59,279 nt of DNA from Bradyrhizobium monzae (GCF_021458635.1 NZ_JAIRDQ010000018.1:1-59279), one strand, 5' to 3'. Positions 45,974 to 56,257 are shown, counted from the first letter of the stretch. A program made the numbers and translations. The notes: generated by a model from the sequence alone, not told the origin.

Positions 45974-47499
45974 GGCTACTTACCTCCTTAGAGCTACCAT
46001 TGCGGTCTTATCGGCGGCACGTTCGCGCGCGCCGCATATCTCTGTGCTCGCCTGTTCTAGCCGAAGGGGAGCTACCTCGGACTCAACCGCCCGAAAACAT
46101 AGGGCGGCTCGACCGCTTAAAGACCGCGCAGATCGACCGGAATTGGAGGAATCCTGCAAATATGAACGGGTATGCCGTTGATTTTGGCCCGCTCTGCGTT
46201 CAGCCGGCCCAAGGGTGAATAGCCCAGCTGACGATCGATGCGGCTGCCGACCGGCCGTGGCTCGATCACTATCGTGACCGCTTTTCCCCGACGGTGCTGA
46301 GATGAGCTGTTCTGACGCGGCCAGCAACTAGGGGAAAGGTGATCTGGCAGGAGCGGTGTCGAACTTGGCCGGCAGGCTTGTCTCTAACCGCATGGATGCT
46401 GCGCTGACACTGACACCAGGCGCCCATTTTGGATGTCTCATTTCCGGTGCATGGGAGCCGAGTGTCGCGAAATCTTAAAACGTGAGCGGACAAATGGTGA
46501 AGAATCTGGCTGTCTCGGACTCGACGCGCGTGACTTGCCGGGCTCGCTGGAAAAAGTGGCGCATCGATAACCGCCTCAATGGCGGTAGACTCCGATGTCG
46601 ACGATCCGGCCCGGCCAGAATAGCTTTCGTGTGTTATTTTGCGTCGCGCCAACTCACGTCATCTTGCGATAGCGCTCGTGGCTCACCAGCGGATCGCTGC
46701 GGTTCGGTAGTCCTGAAAAACGCTACCGGTGAGCGGCCCGCGCTCCACGATTTGGCGGATAAGGCTGCGCTCGTCGCCAAGGCGAGCGGCCGTTCCATGC
46801 GATACTAAGAGGCGGCTCACGCTCGCGACCTGTATCTGTTGCGCGGGGCAACGATGTTCGAGAGACGGGCGCTCCACGGCGATCGTCGTGGGAGAGGTCA
46901 GTCAGACGTCGCGCCTGCGGACCACGACTGCAGTCTTGCTCAATGCGCGATCGGCAGAATCGCTCATCCTGTCCTTGCTTTCACTTGACTTACCCCGCAT
47001 CTCGCACGGTGCCTCGCGGCCGCTCATCTCGACGATCAAGCAGACAAGTCATCGGAACATAAGGGCAGTAGGCGCCGGCGGTGTAGAATTCCGGCGATAT
47101 GGAGCTCATAAGAGCAGAATTTCGGCGAATTAGCCCCTAGATAGGCAAGTTCGGCTCTTGGGATATCGTAAGAGTCGCGCTCAAGAAAATTTCCAACCAA
47201 AGCAGCTTCGCTAAGGGGAGGAGTATTGAGGTGGTATTGGCTTCTCGCGATGGCCTGCTCTTGCGGGTGATGCCAACAAGGTTGGACGATTGTGCCGTCA
47301 TTGTAGCCGTCGGCGCCAGCTGTCCGACCTCCCGAAAGGGCTTAAGCTAAGCGTCTCGTTCGAGAAGAAGCGTCTCACGATGCTATCGGCTTCTGAAACC
47401 AAATTTCGGGTCGTTCGGTGACTTGCCATCTGTCCGATAGGCAAGCTTTCGCGGGTGTCACCTGAGAACTCATAGCCAAGTTGAAAAAGGAGGAATTCT
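45974..47499. other. Long spacer before the ABC importer
   Basis: 1.5 kb without a supported gene. On the minus strand at 46683-46760 GSVFQDYRTAAIRW resembles the SDR C-terminus at 13332 (GVFQDYRGVVSRW) and may be a fragment of a duplicated SDR gene. Two GCAGAATTTCGGCG-like motifs lie at about 47083-47097 and 47111-47125. Confidence 0.4.
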
Positions 47500-48561
47500 A
47501 TGAACGGATCCGTCTCGACCGTCACGCGTCGCTCCTTCCTTGCTGGGACGGCGGGCGTGCTCATGGCGCCCATGGTGACCGGGCCCTCTCGTGCTGCCGC
47601 TCCTTCTAGTTCTTTGACCATGGTCTCGTACGGCGGAAGTTACGAGGAGGCCTTCGTCCGAACCGTGACGAATCCGTTCACCAAGGAGACGGGAATCGAG
47701 GTCAAGTTGGTAAATGCGCCGGATCTCTCCAAAGTTAAGGCGATGTTGCTCACGGGCAATGTCGAATGGGATATTTATGTGGGCAGTGGCACGTGGCTAG
47801 CTTCTGGATCGAAGCAGGGCCTTTGGGAAAGGTTTGATCCTTCTATCGTTGAACTCAAGAGGGATTTAGCGGTGCCGCTGACAAGCGACCTCGCCACCTA
47901 TGAAATGTTTGTCATGGGTGTGGCGTGGGATCCCAAGAAATATGGTCCGGGAAATCATCCGACGAATTTTGCTGAATTCTTCGACTTGAAGAAGTTTCCG
48001 GGGCGTCGCGGCATGCGACCTGTGCCCGACGGGACGCTAGAGGCAGCGCTGCTTGCCGATGGCGTATCGGTGAAGGACGTGTATCCTCTAGATCTCGATC
48101 GTGCGTTCAAGGCGCTCGATCGCATAAAGTCGAATACCGTTTGGCCTCCGACGGCTCCTCAATCAGTCACCCTTTTGCAGGCTGGCGAGGTCGATTTCGG
48201 CTTGATCTACAGCAACCGCGCCAGAACGACGAATGACCCGGATGGCGGGGTACCGTTGGCCTTCTCCTTTGAGCAGAACGTGCTCAATACCGACACCCTT
48301 GCAGTGGTCAAGGGCGCGCCGAACAAGGAAAACGCAATGAAGCTTATCGCCTACATGCTGCGCCCCGAAGTTGAGGCCCGGCTCGCGAACCAAGTGAGCA
48401 CTGTTCCGGTGTCCAAGATGGCCGCGTCGATGTTGTCGCCCGAGGCTCGCAAGTGGCAGCCAGATTTGAATAAGCCCAGCCATCTCGTGGTGAACAGCGA
48501 GTACTGGGCAGATAACTACGAGGCGGTGTCGCGTCGCTTCAAGGAATGGCTCATAACTTGA
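47500..48561 (+). CDS. ABC transporter substrate-binding protein, PotD-like, paralogue 3
   Basis: A 353-residue Tat-exported periplasmic binding protein with TRRSFLAG near residue 9 and cleavage after SRAAA near 32. It shares the overall sequence with paralogues 1 and 2 (SYGGSYEEAF, PDLSKVKAMLLTGNVEWDIYVG, KKFPGRRGMRPVPDGTLEAALLADG, VVKGAPNKENAMKLIAYMLRPEV) but is the most divergent. AAGGAGG gives a strong ribosome site. It is the first gene of a complete importer operon: two permeases and an ATPase follow on the same strand. Confidence 0.93.
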   Translation: MNGSVSTVTRRSFLAGTAGVLMAPMVTGPSRAAAPSSSLTMVSYGGSYEEAFVRTVTNPFTKETGIEVKLVNAPDLSKVKAMLLTGNVEWDIYVGSGTWLASGSKQGLWERFDPSIVELKRDLAVPLTSDLATYEMFVMGVAWDPKKYGPGNHPTNFAEFFDLKKFPGRRGMRPVPDGTLEAALLADGVSVKDVYPLDLDRAFKALDRIKSNTVWPPTAPQSVTLLQAGEVDFGLIYSNRARTTNDPDGGVPLAFSFEQNVLNTDTLAVVKGAPNKENAMKLIAYMLRPEVEARLANQVSTVPVSKMAASMLSPEARKWQPDLNKPSHLVVNSEYWADNYEAVSRRFKEWLIT

Positions 48562-48645
48562 GACGCAGTCGCTGCTTGGACAGATGACCGGCACGTCGTG
48601 TACGCTCTGTCACTCCATTTTCGGTTAACCCGCTGAAGAACGCTC

Positions 48646-49470
48646 ATGCACCGAATGACCAATATGCGCGCCCAAGCTATATTCCTTTCACCGGCTGCGT
48701 TGATTGCGACCGCGATCACGTTGCCGCCTCTTTTGTACGTGTTCTATACCAGCGTCGATGGATCGGCCCTATCGTTGGTGGCGTTCCGCGAAGTTCTCAC
48801 CAGTAGTCTATTTGTGCGAACGCTGGGTACAACGCTTGTTATTGCCGCTTCGGCGTCGTTGTTGAGCTTGCTTCTCGGATTTGTCGTCGCGTTGCACCTC
48901 GCTCGTCAAACAGCGCGGCGCAGGGCAGTTTTGATGATGTTCGTGCTCCTTCCGCTCTGGACCAGTGTTTTGGTCAAATGCTTCGCATTTACGATTATCT
49001 TGGGGCGTGAAGGGATCATCAACAGCGCTCTAAGCTGGGCCTTTGATATGAAGATCCAGCTACCACTGGTGCTCAATCGGATTGGTGCACTTATCGGCAT
49101 GACCAACTATCTCATTCCGCTCGTCGTCTTGCCGGTTCTCGCTAGCCTGCTCGCTATCGATCCCGCAATCTACCGCGCGGCCTCTATTATGGGAGCCCGG
49201 CCCGCCCGCATATTTTGGACGGTTACTATTCCCATGAGTCTGCCCGGTGTGTTTGCCGGTCTGCTCAGCATCTTCGTGATGTCCCTAGGTTCGTTCGTAG
49301 TTCCGGCGCTGCTCGGCGGTTCGCAAGATCAAATGCTGTCAAATCTCGTCGATTTCTACAACCGACAGGTATTGAGCTGGTCCAAAGCGTCCGCCATTAG
49401 TGTGTTCTTGCTCGGCATGGCTTTGGTTTTTGCCGCTCCTCTGGCGCTTCGGCGTCGACATAAGCTGTAG
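48646..49470 (+). CDS. ABC transporter permease, PotB-like
   Basis: A 274-residue inner-membrane permease with about six hydrophobic segments (first LSPAALIATAITLPPLLYVF). The cytoplasmic EAA loop that contacts the ATPase is YRAASIMGARPARIFWTVTIP near residue 185. Start ATG 48646; internal ATGs at 48655 and 48664 are alternatives. It starts 84 bp after the binding-protein stop and ends 8 bp before the next permease. Its decayed paralogue is at 32345-32690. Confidence 0.9.
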   Translation: MHRMTNMRAQAIFLSPAALIATAITLPPLLYVFYTSVDGSALSLVAFREVLTSSLFVRTLGTTLVIAASASLLSLLLGFVVALHLARQTARRRAVLMMFVLLPLWTSVLVKCFAFTIILGREGIINSALSWAFDMKIQLPLVLNRIGALIGMTNYLIPLVVLPVLASLLAIDPAIYRAASIMGARPARIFWTVTIPMSLPGVFAGLLSIFVMSLGSFVVPALLGGSQDQMLSNLVDFYNRQVLSWSKASAISVFLLGMALVFAAPLALRRRHKL

Positions 49471-49478
49471 GGTGTATC

Positions 49479-50291
49479 GTGTCGCACAACATTCGTGACC
49501 CGCATGCCCGTCGCTACCGTCTAATCGGTACCGGGCTGGCCGTGGCTGTCTATATTTTCCTTTTGGCGCCGCTCGCCGTGACTGTACCTATGGCATTCGG
49601 CCCGACAAATGCGCTGACTTTCCCGCCGACGAGTTATTCACTCGACCTGTTCAGAATCTTCTTCAATTCTCCCGGCTGGCTAGACCCCCTTTTCGAGAGT
49701 ATAAAGGTCGCACTGGGATCCACAGTATTGGCAATGCTGGCCGGCGTGCCTGCAGGATACTGGATCGCACGCCACGAATTCGTCGGCAAGAGACTTGTTG
49801 CTGGCCTAATCATGAGCCCGCTTGTTGTCCCTACAATCGTTTCGGGCCTCGGACTTTATCTCTACTTCTCCTACTTTAGGATCAGCGGGACGACGCTATC
49901 GCTGGTGCTCGGTCACGTCATGCATGGCTTGCCGTACGTACTGCTTCTGATCATAGCGGGCGTTCACAAACTCGACCGCAATCTCGAATTCGGTGCGGAA
50001 CTGATGGGGGCTGGATCGATACGGATGTTTCTGACGGTCGTTATACCACAGCTCGTTCCGTCGCTCGTGAGTGCTGCACTCTTTGCTTTTCTGCTGTCGT
50101 TCGATGAAGTCATCATTTCCTGGTTCTTGGCCAGCACCAACACGATTACCCTGCCGGTGAAGATGTTCAGCGCCATCGAATGGGAGGTGTCGCCGGTCAT
50201 CGCCGCAGTTTCCACCTTGCTGATGACAGTCTCTTTGGTCGTTTGCATCGTCGCCGTCGCATTGAAGAGATCAACTCCAATCGATGGCTGA
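49479..50291 (+). CDS. ABC transporter permease, PotC-like
   Basis: A 270-residue second permease with six membrane segments (first LIGTGLAVAVYIFLLAPLAV). The EAA loop is EFGAELMGAGSIRMFLTVVIPQ near residue 170. The start is GTG, 8 bp after the first permease gene, so the two are co-translated and form the heterodimeric channel of a polyamine-type importer. Confidence 0.9.
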   Translation: MSHNIRDPHARRYRLIGTGLAVAVYIFLLAPLAVTVPMAFGPTNALTFPPTSYSLDLFRIFFNSPGWLDPLFESIKVALGSTVLAMLAGVPAGYWIARHEFVGKRLVAGLIMSPLVVPTIVSGLGLYLYFSYFRISGTTLSLVLGHVMHGLPYVLLLIIAGVHKLDRNLEFGAELMGAGSIRMFLTVVIPQLVPSLVSAALFAFLLSFDEVIISWFLASTNTITLPVKMFSAIEWEVSPVIAAVSTLLMTVSLVVCIVAVALKRSTPIDG

Positions 50292-50466
50292 CCGGTCCCG
50301 TTTGGCGATCCGGTTTGGCCGCATAAGGACGTAACACTGTATGACACCTCAGATAAGGAAAGAGGAAGCCATTGAAGAGTCTCAATTTCATGGCCGGCAG
50401 GACGGCGTACCCAGGTGGCGGACTTCTGCACGTCGCCTGTACGGTGCCGGTAAAGGAGTGAACCGG

Positions 50467-51567
50467 ATGCAGGGCGGCATTCATCTTGACGGTCGCGGCG
50501 CCCACGCGATTGCCCTGAAGGGCATATCTAAGATGTTCGGTCCGGTTACGGCCTTGCATTCGACTGATCTGAGCGTGGAGAAGGGCGAATTCCTGACACT
50601 GCTTGGTCCTTCAGGCTCGGGTAAGACTACTCTGCTCAATCTGATCGCAGGCGCGATCGGGCCAACAACGGGCGCTATTCTCCTCGACGGGCGCGACATT
50701 ACTCAAATGCCTCCACGCGAGAGGGGGATTGGGATGGTGTTTCAGAATTACGCGCTGATGCCGCACATGACCGTGTTCGAGAATGTGGCGTATCCCTTGC
50801 GTGCGCGCCACCATCCTTCCAAGACGATTCGCGCCAAGGTGATGGAGGCTCTCGAGCGTGTCGGGCTCCGCGGCTTCGAGGATCGAAAGCCGCGCCAGTT
50901 GTCCGGCGGTCAGCAACAGCGCGTCGGCATTGCGCGGTGCATCGTTTATTCGCCGACGATCATCATGATGGACGAGCCCCTCGGCGCGCTTGACAAGAAC
51001 CTGCGCGAGCAAATGCAGGGAGAAATCAAACGTCTCCACAAGGACCTGGGAACAACCTTCATTTACGTTACCCACGATCAGGAAGAGGCGCTCAATATGT
51101 CTGATCGCATCTGCCTGATGAACCTGGGCGAAATCGCCCAGGTTGGAACGCCGGATGAATTGTACTTTCAGCCGCGCAACCGCTTCGTCGCCGAGTTCAT
51201 CGGCGAATCTAATCTGATTAGCGGACGAATTGGGGCCGCCGGGGGCATGGTGATCGCGGGAAACAGCTCTGTTGCGGTTCCCACCGGCAGATGGACCGAA
51301 GGAACGGAGCTCCTGGCTATGATCCGACCCGAGAAAGTGCGGATCTGCGACTGCGACGAGCCTGTTGAAGAAGGCAGTTATGTCCTGAGTGGCGAAGTCA
51401 AGTCGAGCTCGTTTATCGGCGGCATGACCCGCCTGACTGTTGAAACGGAGAACGCTTTGAAAATCACGGCCAAGATGATATCCGACCGGGCCGAGTCAAG
51501 GCCAGCGCCGGGAGCGAGAGTGCGACTTTGCTGGTCTCTATCCGATATGGTGGTCCTCGAAAAATGA
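50467..51567 (+). CDS. ABC transporter ATP-binding protein, PotA-like
   Basis: A 366-residue ATPase that powers the importer. Walker A GPSGSGKT is at residues 47-54, the signature LSGGQQQR near 144, Walker B IIMMDEPLGALD near 165, and the switch His in VTHDQ near 200; a TOBE domain forms the last 100 residues (ESNLISGRIG ... AMIRPEKVRI). I choose ATG 50467, preceded by AAAGGAG with good spacing and matching the usual PotA length; the frame from 50341 adds an unrelated leader. The stop overlaps a small ATG frame (ATGA at 51564). Confidence 0.93.
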   Translation: MQGGIHLDGRGAHAIALKGISKMFGPVTALHSTDLSVEKGEFLTLLGPSGSGKTTLLNLIAGAIGPTTGAILLDGRDITQMPPRERGIGMVFQNYALMPHMTVFENVAYPLRARHHPSKTIRAKVMEALERVGLRGFEDRKPRQLSGGQQQRVGIARCIVYSPTIIMMDEPLGALDKNLREQMQGEIKRLHKDLGTTFIYVTHDQEEALNMSDRICLMNLGEIAQVGTPDELYFQPRNRFVAEFIGESNLISGRIGAAGGMVIAGNSSVAVPTGRWTEGTELLAMIRPEKVRICDCDEPVEEGSYVLSGEVKSSSFIGGMTRLTVETENALKITAKMISDRAESRPAPGARVRLCWSLSDMVVLEK

Positions 51568-51692
51568 CCGCTCCAGGTGGAATTTCAATTCCTCTGCCGG
51601 AAGAAAGTGGAAGCAATGCCGTCTATCTCCCGCGCGGAGGGCTTCAGTACTGCGCCGCCGCCTCGCGAACAAATCGAGGGCGCGTCTCTTAG
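51564..51692 (+). CDS. Short frame coupled to the ATPase gene
   Basis: A 42-codon frame whose ATG overlaps the ATPase stop (ATGA). It reads MTAPGGISIPLPEESGSNAV and then stops at 51690-51692. The start and composition resemble a real coupled gene that was cut short; the downstream sequence is open in other frames. I recognise no family. Confidence 0.3.
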   Translation: MTAPGGISIPLPEESGSNAVYLPRGGLQYCAAASRTNRGRVS

Positions 51693-52350
51693 CGCCGTGC
51701 TCAGGGCGATCGAAACCACCCAAGCTCACCGTCCCTCGCGAGCGGATTGTGGGGCGCCACGCCGAAGGCGGGGCGCTGTGTGGTGCGAGGGGCACGTCCC
51801 TGAGAAGCGCGCCCTTCTTGCTGGTCTCGGAATCCCAGGAGGGGGGGCAAGCCACGCCCATCATCATCGCGAAGCGGATGATTTTCCCGAATACGCTCGC
51901 ATTGCTTGTTCCAAACTCCAACGCGGTCCATTGCTGCCAGGTAACTGGGAGTTCTTTGACTCAACTGCGAGCCGGCTCTTCATCTTGACCATGGAAGTGT
52001 ACAAGGCGCGATGAAGCGAAGGTTGGCGGCCGGTCCGACGCGAGGCGGATGCGTTGCGACGCGCTAGTGTCAAAGCTTAGATCACCTCCAATACCTTGCG
52101 GGCGCAGACATGGAGGTTGACGAACGCTTCGTAGACTTAAAACCTGCGCATCTTGCCATTCAAACGCAGAATTTCGAGGTGACTTCGGCCCAAATAAGGG
52201 AACTTCGACGATAGGCGGCGCTAATATTGCCCACACGATGGAGATAAGCCGAACAAGGGGGGCCTCGAAGTCGTTCCGTCAAGCGCTCGCATTAGGCGAG
52301 CGCCCTAGCGGCGGATCTTTAACGGCGGAAACGAGCTTGGAGTTCTATTC
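51693..52350. other. Spacer before the porin gene
   Basis: No supported gene; probably the decayed remainder of a fifth operon gene plus the porin promoter. GCAGAATTTCG occurs near 52163, about 190 bp before the porin ATG. Confidence 0.4.
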
Positions 52351-53838
52351 ATGAAGCTGGGAAAGAGCATTATCCTCAGTTCTGTGGCAATATTTGCTGG
52401 CGCGGGGGCGCAGGCGGCCGATCTTCCGATGAAGGCCAAGGCCGTCGAGTACGTGAAGGTCTGCTCGCTATATGGTGTCGGATTCTACTACATTCCGGGT
52501 ACCGATACCTGCATCAGGCTGAGCGGGTATCTTCGTGCCCAAGCCGAGTTGGGGGGCAATAGTATTGCCATTGCACCCGACACCGGTGTGGCTGGCGCGC
52601 AGAACCGCCTCAGCAACTACTATACTGGCCGTGCTCGTCAGGGCGTGAATATCGATACGCGCACCGCAACCGAGTATGGCCTGGTCCGCACCTACGCCCA
52701 AGTCCTGTTCACTTGGACAACGGGTAGTTATACGGGTGCCGGCGGTGGTGCGACGACGACTAGCACCACCGGGCCCGCGCTGACTTTCTACGACGCTTTC
52801 ATTCAGTTTGCTGGCTTTACGTTCGGTAGAGCGCAGTCGCAGTTCACGACGCCTTGGGCCGAATATCCGGCAAACTGGAACGAGCTACCAGGCGCGGGTG
52901 GTTGGGATCGGGTCAATCAGGTCGCCTATACCGCAGACTTCGGTCAGGGGATCACGGCCTCTGTGGCTGCCCAGGAACAGGTCCTCAATTACACAAGCAA
53001 CATCTGGAACGTGAGCGGCGCGACGCCTGCAGGACTAGCCACCGGTGTGTACGGTGCCTCCGACTTCGGTGGCTCGCGCGCTCCAGACCTTGTGGCAATG
53101 CTTCGTGTTGACCAGGCTTGGGGCCTCTTCCAGGCGTCGGTCGCTGCTCACGAGAATCATGCTGCCTATTATGGCGCGACCGAGACTACTGGCCATCCCT
53201 CTGACAAGTGGGGCTGGGCTGGGCAGTTGGGATTGTCGATTAAGAACTTGCCGACAGGCCCGGGTGACACGCTCAACGTATCAGGCGTGTACGCCTACGG
53301 GGCGAGCCGTTATACCTTCAATGACTTTATGAACACCAGCTTCGCAAGGTATAATAGCACGAGTTTGGCGGGTGCGTACCAGAGTCTCGGACTTGCTGGT
53401 CTTTCCGACACAGTCTTCGTTACGGGCGAAGGCCAGCAGTTGACCACAACCTACGGCGTCAATGGTGGCTATACGCACAACTGGGATCCGCGCTGGGCCA
53501 CTACTGTCTTCGGCGGGTGGGCTGCTGTCCGCTATAACGGCACAGCCAAGGGCTATATCTGCGGTGCGTTCGTCCCAGGCCTCGCGCTGTCGAGCGGGGT
53601 TGCGGGCTGTAACCCTGACTTCAACTATGCAACTGTCGGTACATACACCTCGTGGACGCCCGTCAAGAATCTGACCTTCTTGGCCGAATTGGCTTACACG
53701 ATGCTGGACCAGAAGTTCGCGAGCGGAAGCACTGTCACGCTGCCAGTGCAGTCCAGTATCGCAAAGCCGGCTGGTACGTATGAGCTGAGGGATCAAAATA
53801 GCCTTACGCTGCTCCTCCACGCCCAGCGCAACTTCTGA
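52351..53838 (+). CDS. Outer-membrane porin (porin_2/RopA type)
   Basis: A 495-residue beta-barrel porin for passive uptake of small solutes. A signal peptide (MKLGKSIILSS through AGAQA, cleavage near residue 22) is followed by ADLPMKAKAVEYVKVC, the standard mature N-terminus of Bradyrhizobium/Brucella porins, with the disulphide-forming CSLYGVGFYYIPGTDTC segment. The body is rich in alternating aromatic strands, and the C-terminus LTLLLHAQRNF ends in Phe as outer-membrane proteins require. It is a single gene closed by a strong terminator. It lies behind the ABC importer and could supply the outer-membrane step. Confidence 0.95.
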   Translation: MKLGKSIILSSVAIFAGAGAQAADLPMKAKAVEYVKVCSLYGVGFYYIPGTDTCIRLSGYLRAQAELGGNSIAIAPDTGVAGAQNRLSNYYTGRARQGVNIDTRTATEYGLVRTYAQVLFTWTTGSYTGAGGGATTTSTTGPALTFYDAFIQFAGFTFGRAQSQFTTPWAEYPANWNELPGAGGWDRVNQVAYTADFGQGITASVAAQEQVLNYTSNIWNVSGATPAGLATGVYGASDFGGSRAPDLVAMLRVDQAWGLFQASVAAHENHAAYYGATETTGHPSDKWGWAGQLGLSIKNLPTGPGDTLNVSGVYAYGASRYTFNDFMNTSFARYNSTSLAGAYQSLGLAGLSDTVFVTGEGQQLTTTYGVNGGYTHNWDPRWATTVFGGWAAVRYNGTAKGYICGAFVPGLALSSGVAGCNPDFNYATVGTYTSWTPVKNLTFLAELAYTMLDQKFASGSTVTLPVQSSIAKPAGTYELRDQNSLTLLLHAQRNF

Positions 53839-53901
53839 GTCTCTGCCAGCTCTTCCCAACAAGAAACGGCTCTTCAGATAATAAGTTTGACTTCCAAGAT
53901 G

Positions 53902-53930
53902 GCCTCCGGGATGCTCCCCGGAGGCTTTTT
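53902..53930 (+). terminator. Rho-independent terminator of the porin gene
   Basis: GCCTCCGGG (53902-53910) pairs perfectly with CCCGGAGGC (53917-53925) across a 6-nt loop and is followed by TTTTT. It lies 64 bp after the porin stop. Confidence 0.95.
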
Positions 53931-54304
53931 AAGTTTCAGGACCTAGACACAACCAATGTGCGAAACTGGCGTGGCATGTTGGTCGCGACGGCGCATCCAC
54001 CTCGTGACCGGGGCATTGTTGCGGTTGGCGTGCCTCTGGGCGGTAGATCAGGATTTCTAACCGGCCGAAGATTCAATAAGAGCCCGCAAGATGATCGTAG
54101 TCGAAGAATTGTTATCCGTGATTGTGATCTAGCCCTCCGTCAAGGATCGCGGTAACTGGTGTCCCATTCCCGACATCAGAATATGAGGGCCGGCAGCATT
54201 CCAATGTCCGACCGAATATGAGGCTGTGCCGAGGTGCATAGTTCGCGCCGCTCCCACTGATGCTCATGCCTCGGCTAGCGCCAACCTACGCGTTTAGCGC
54301 GCCC
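53931..54304. other. Spacer, nothing recognised
   Basis: No gene with family features between the porin terminator and the PabB-PabA remnant. Confidence 0.5.
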
Positions 54305-55366
54305 AGCTAAGCGAGGCGATTCTGCCAAGGCGTGCGCTGAAGTTCTTCGATCGTGTAGACTGTCCAAGGCAGATGACGAGAATTGTAACGCGACCTGAAA
54401 GTTCGCGGACGACGCTGGTAGATATTTCGGGCTCAATTGGAGTTCGGGGACCGGGGGAGATGACCAGTGCGCGCGGCGCCAAGCCTATAAGCTCGGTGAC
54501 GCTGGCGACGTCGTTCCGGATAACTCCGTTGCTGCACCAAACTTGCGGAAACAGCGGGCAATGTTGAAGACGAAGGAGCCGTAGCTGTCGATGATGATAG
54601 TCACAATGCACCGGTTCCGCACGAAACGCGTCAAAGATCCCGCTGCGCCCTGGCAGTGTCTCCTTGTATTCGGCCTTTGGATCCGAGATCGCAGTTATGC
54701 CGCTGCCCGCATAAAAACAACCCGGTCGTCGTCGATCGTTACAGTGCGATGACAATGTTCGTGTCCATGTGGCCGTTGAAGCGGATCGCCGCGCAATAAA
54801 TCTCGCGCGCCACACGCTCGGTTCCCACAATAATTTCCATCGATCGCACCTTTGGCACCCCGGTAACGGAGCCGCCGGAAAAGCAGGCTCGAAGAAAGAT
54901 GTATAGCGTCTTGGCCTCCTGCAAGTTCACCCGTATGACCGACACGAGCTGGTGCACCAAGGTATAGGATTCGAGGTCGCACAGTGCTGTAACTTCGATC
55001 GAATGCGTACTGCAAAGACGTGACAGATCGCGGCGTGCGAGGTCGACGACGATAATGTTCTCGGCACGGTCCTTTTCGGACGCAGGGAGGATTTCAGCGC
55101 TGCCTTGGTCTTCGTTCGACTCAGCGGAACGCGCGATCATGCCCTGACGGCGGCGCGTTTCGACTCGGCGTCCGCGAAGCTTTAGGAATTGTTCCGGCGA
55201 GCTCGATGCAATGGTGAGCTTCCCATAGCGCAGGAGCGCTTCCAAAGGGTGCTGGGTTCAGTGATTGTAGTTGGCAGGAGACGGCGAGCGGATCGAATGA
55301 CGTCGGCAACCTGGCGCTGAAGCGCTGCGCAATGTTGGCTTGGAAGACGTGACCGGCCAAAATCAA
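54305..55366 (-). pseudogene. Chorismate-utilising synthase (PabB/TrpE-like) fused to glutamine amidotransferase (PabA/TrpG), decayed
   Basis: Read on the minus strand, ILAGHVFQANIAQRFSARLP and SLNPAPF, then in a second frame LRYGKLTIASSSPEQFLKLRGRRVETR, SEKDRAENIIVVDLARRDLSRLC and ACFSGGSVTGVPKVRSMEII are the chorismate-binding core of aminodeoxychorismate/anthranilate synthase component I. After a further frame change, DSYGSFVFNIARYFRK, RNDVASVTELIGLAPRALVISPGP and VICLGQ are the start of the amidotransferase with its active cysteine. The N-terminus of PabB and the C-terminal half of the amidotransferase are missing. Such fused genes are seen in rhizobia; this copy is inactive. Confidence 0.8.
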
Positions 55367-55713
55367 GTCGATAACTCGCCTTACCGGGGCAATATAGCCC
55401 TCACGGCTAAAGTTCGAATGCCATACCCTACGCTTCTGGGGGAAGGTGTCCCGCGGCGGCTTTGGGCGGGCGAGCAGCGCAGCAGACTCATCGGCTTTAT
55501 AGTGTGCACGCTCGCTCCGACGTGAGACGTAGATGCTGAATCGTTTCTACCGGATGGTCAGCGCGGTTAAGATCACGCGCGTTGTAAGCTGCGGCCATGT
55601 CGCAGTCGAACTCACCGTAGACCATAACGCCGATATTGTTGCCGAGTTGGTCCGTCTTGCGATGCGAGCAATCTCGAGCCGGCGAATGTGCAGGGTGCGG
55701 ACCGACCGCTGCT
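55367..55713. other. Spacer, nothing recognised
   Basis: Between the PabB-PabA remnant and the integrase remnant; short frames only. Confidence 0.5.
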
Positions 55714-56010
55714 CTTTGGCTAACCGCCGACGAGGTCGTGCGCTCCTTGGGAGCAATCCCAAGCCTCAAGAGCCGAACGGCGCTGACGACGGTCTATGCC
55801 GCCGGATTGCGCTTGTCTGAGGCAGTTTTGCTGAAGATCACGGACATCGACAGCTAGAGCAAAGGCGGCAAGGACCGTTGCGCCATGCTCTCTTCGCAGC
55901 TGTTGCGCATCCTGCGCAGCTATTGGCGGTTGGCTCGGCCCGCAGCGCAGGTTGTTTCCCGGCCACGACCAACTGGCCCCTTGATTCCACCGGCCTCAAC
56001 CCGGATCTAA
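55714..56010 (+). pseudogene. Tyrosine recombinase/integrase remnant
   Basis: LTADEVVRSLGAIPSLKSRTALTTVYAAGLRLSEAVLLKITDIDS, then an in-frame stop at 55855-55857, then KGGKDRCAMLSSQLLRILRSYWRLARPA match the N-terminal part of the catalytic domain of XerC/D-like recombinases that accompany IS91-type elements. The first catalytic Arg (GLRLSE) and the Lys (KGGKDR) are present, but the H-x-x-R and Tyr region is missing. Confidence 0.75.
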
Positions 56011-56257
56011 TTTCGAAAGCACTGAGGGGCGTTCAGTTTCTGAAATCAACTTGAAGCGACATGAGTGTAACTCTGAATCACAGATACCACCAACCTTGGT
56101 AGGCCCATTGCTCCCAATTCTCAGGTAAATGAGCGAGCCGTTCTGGAAGCGCGGCGTCCAAGAGATGGCGCGCCGCACGTCCTAGGTAGCTATTATCTAC
56201 AACTCGCGCATTCTGAGAGAAGTGTGCGTTTGCTCATCTGTTGCGGAGAATGCGACC
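56011..56257. other. Upstream region of the EctB-like gene
   Basis: No gene. It should contain the promoter; no clear motif was recognised. Confidence 0.45.
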
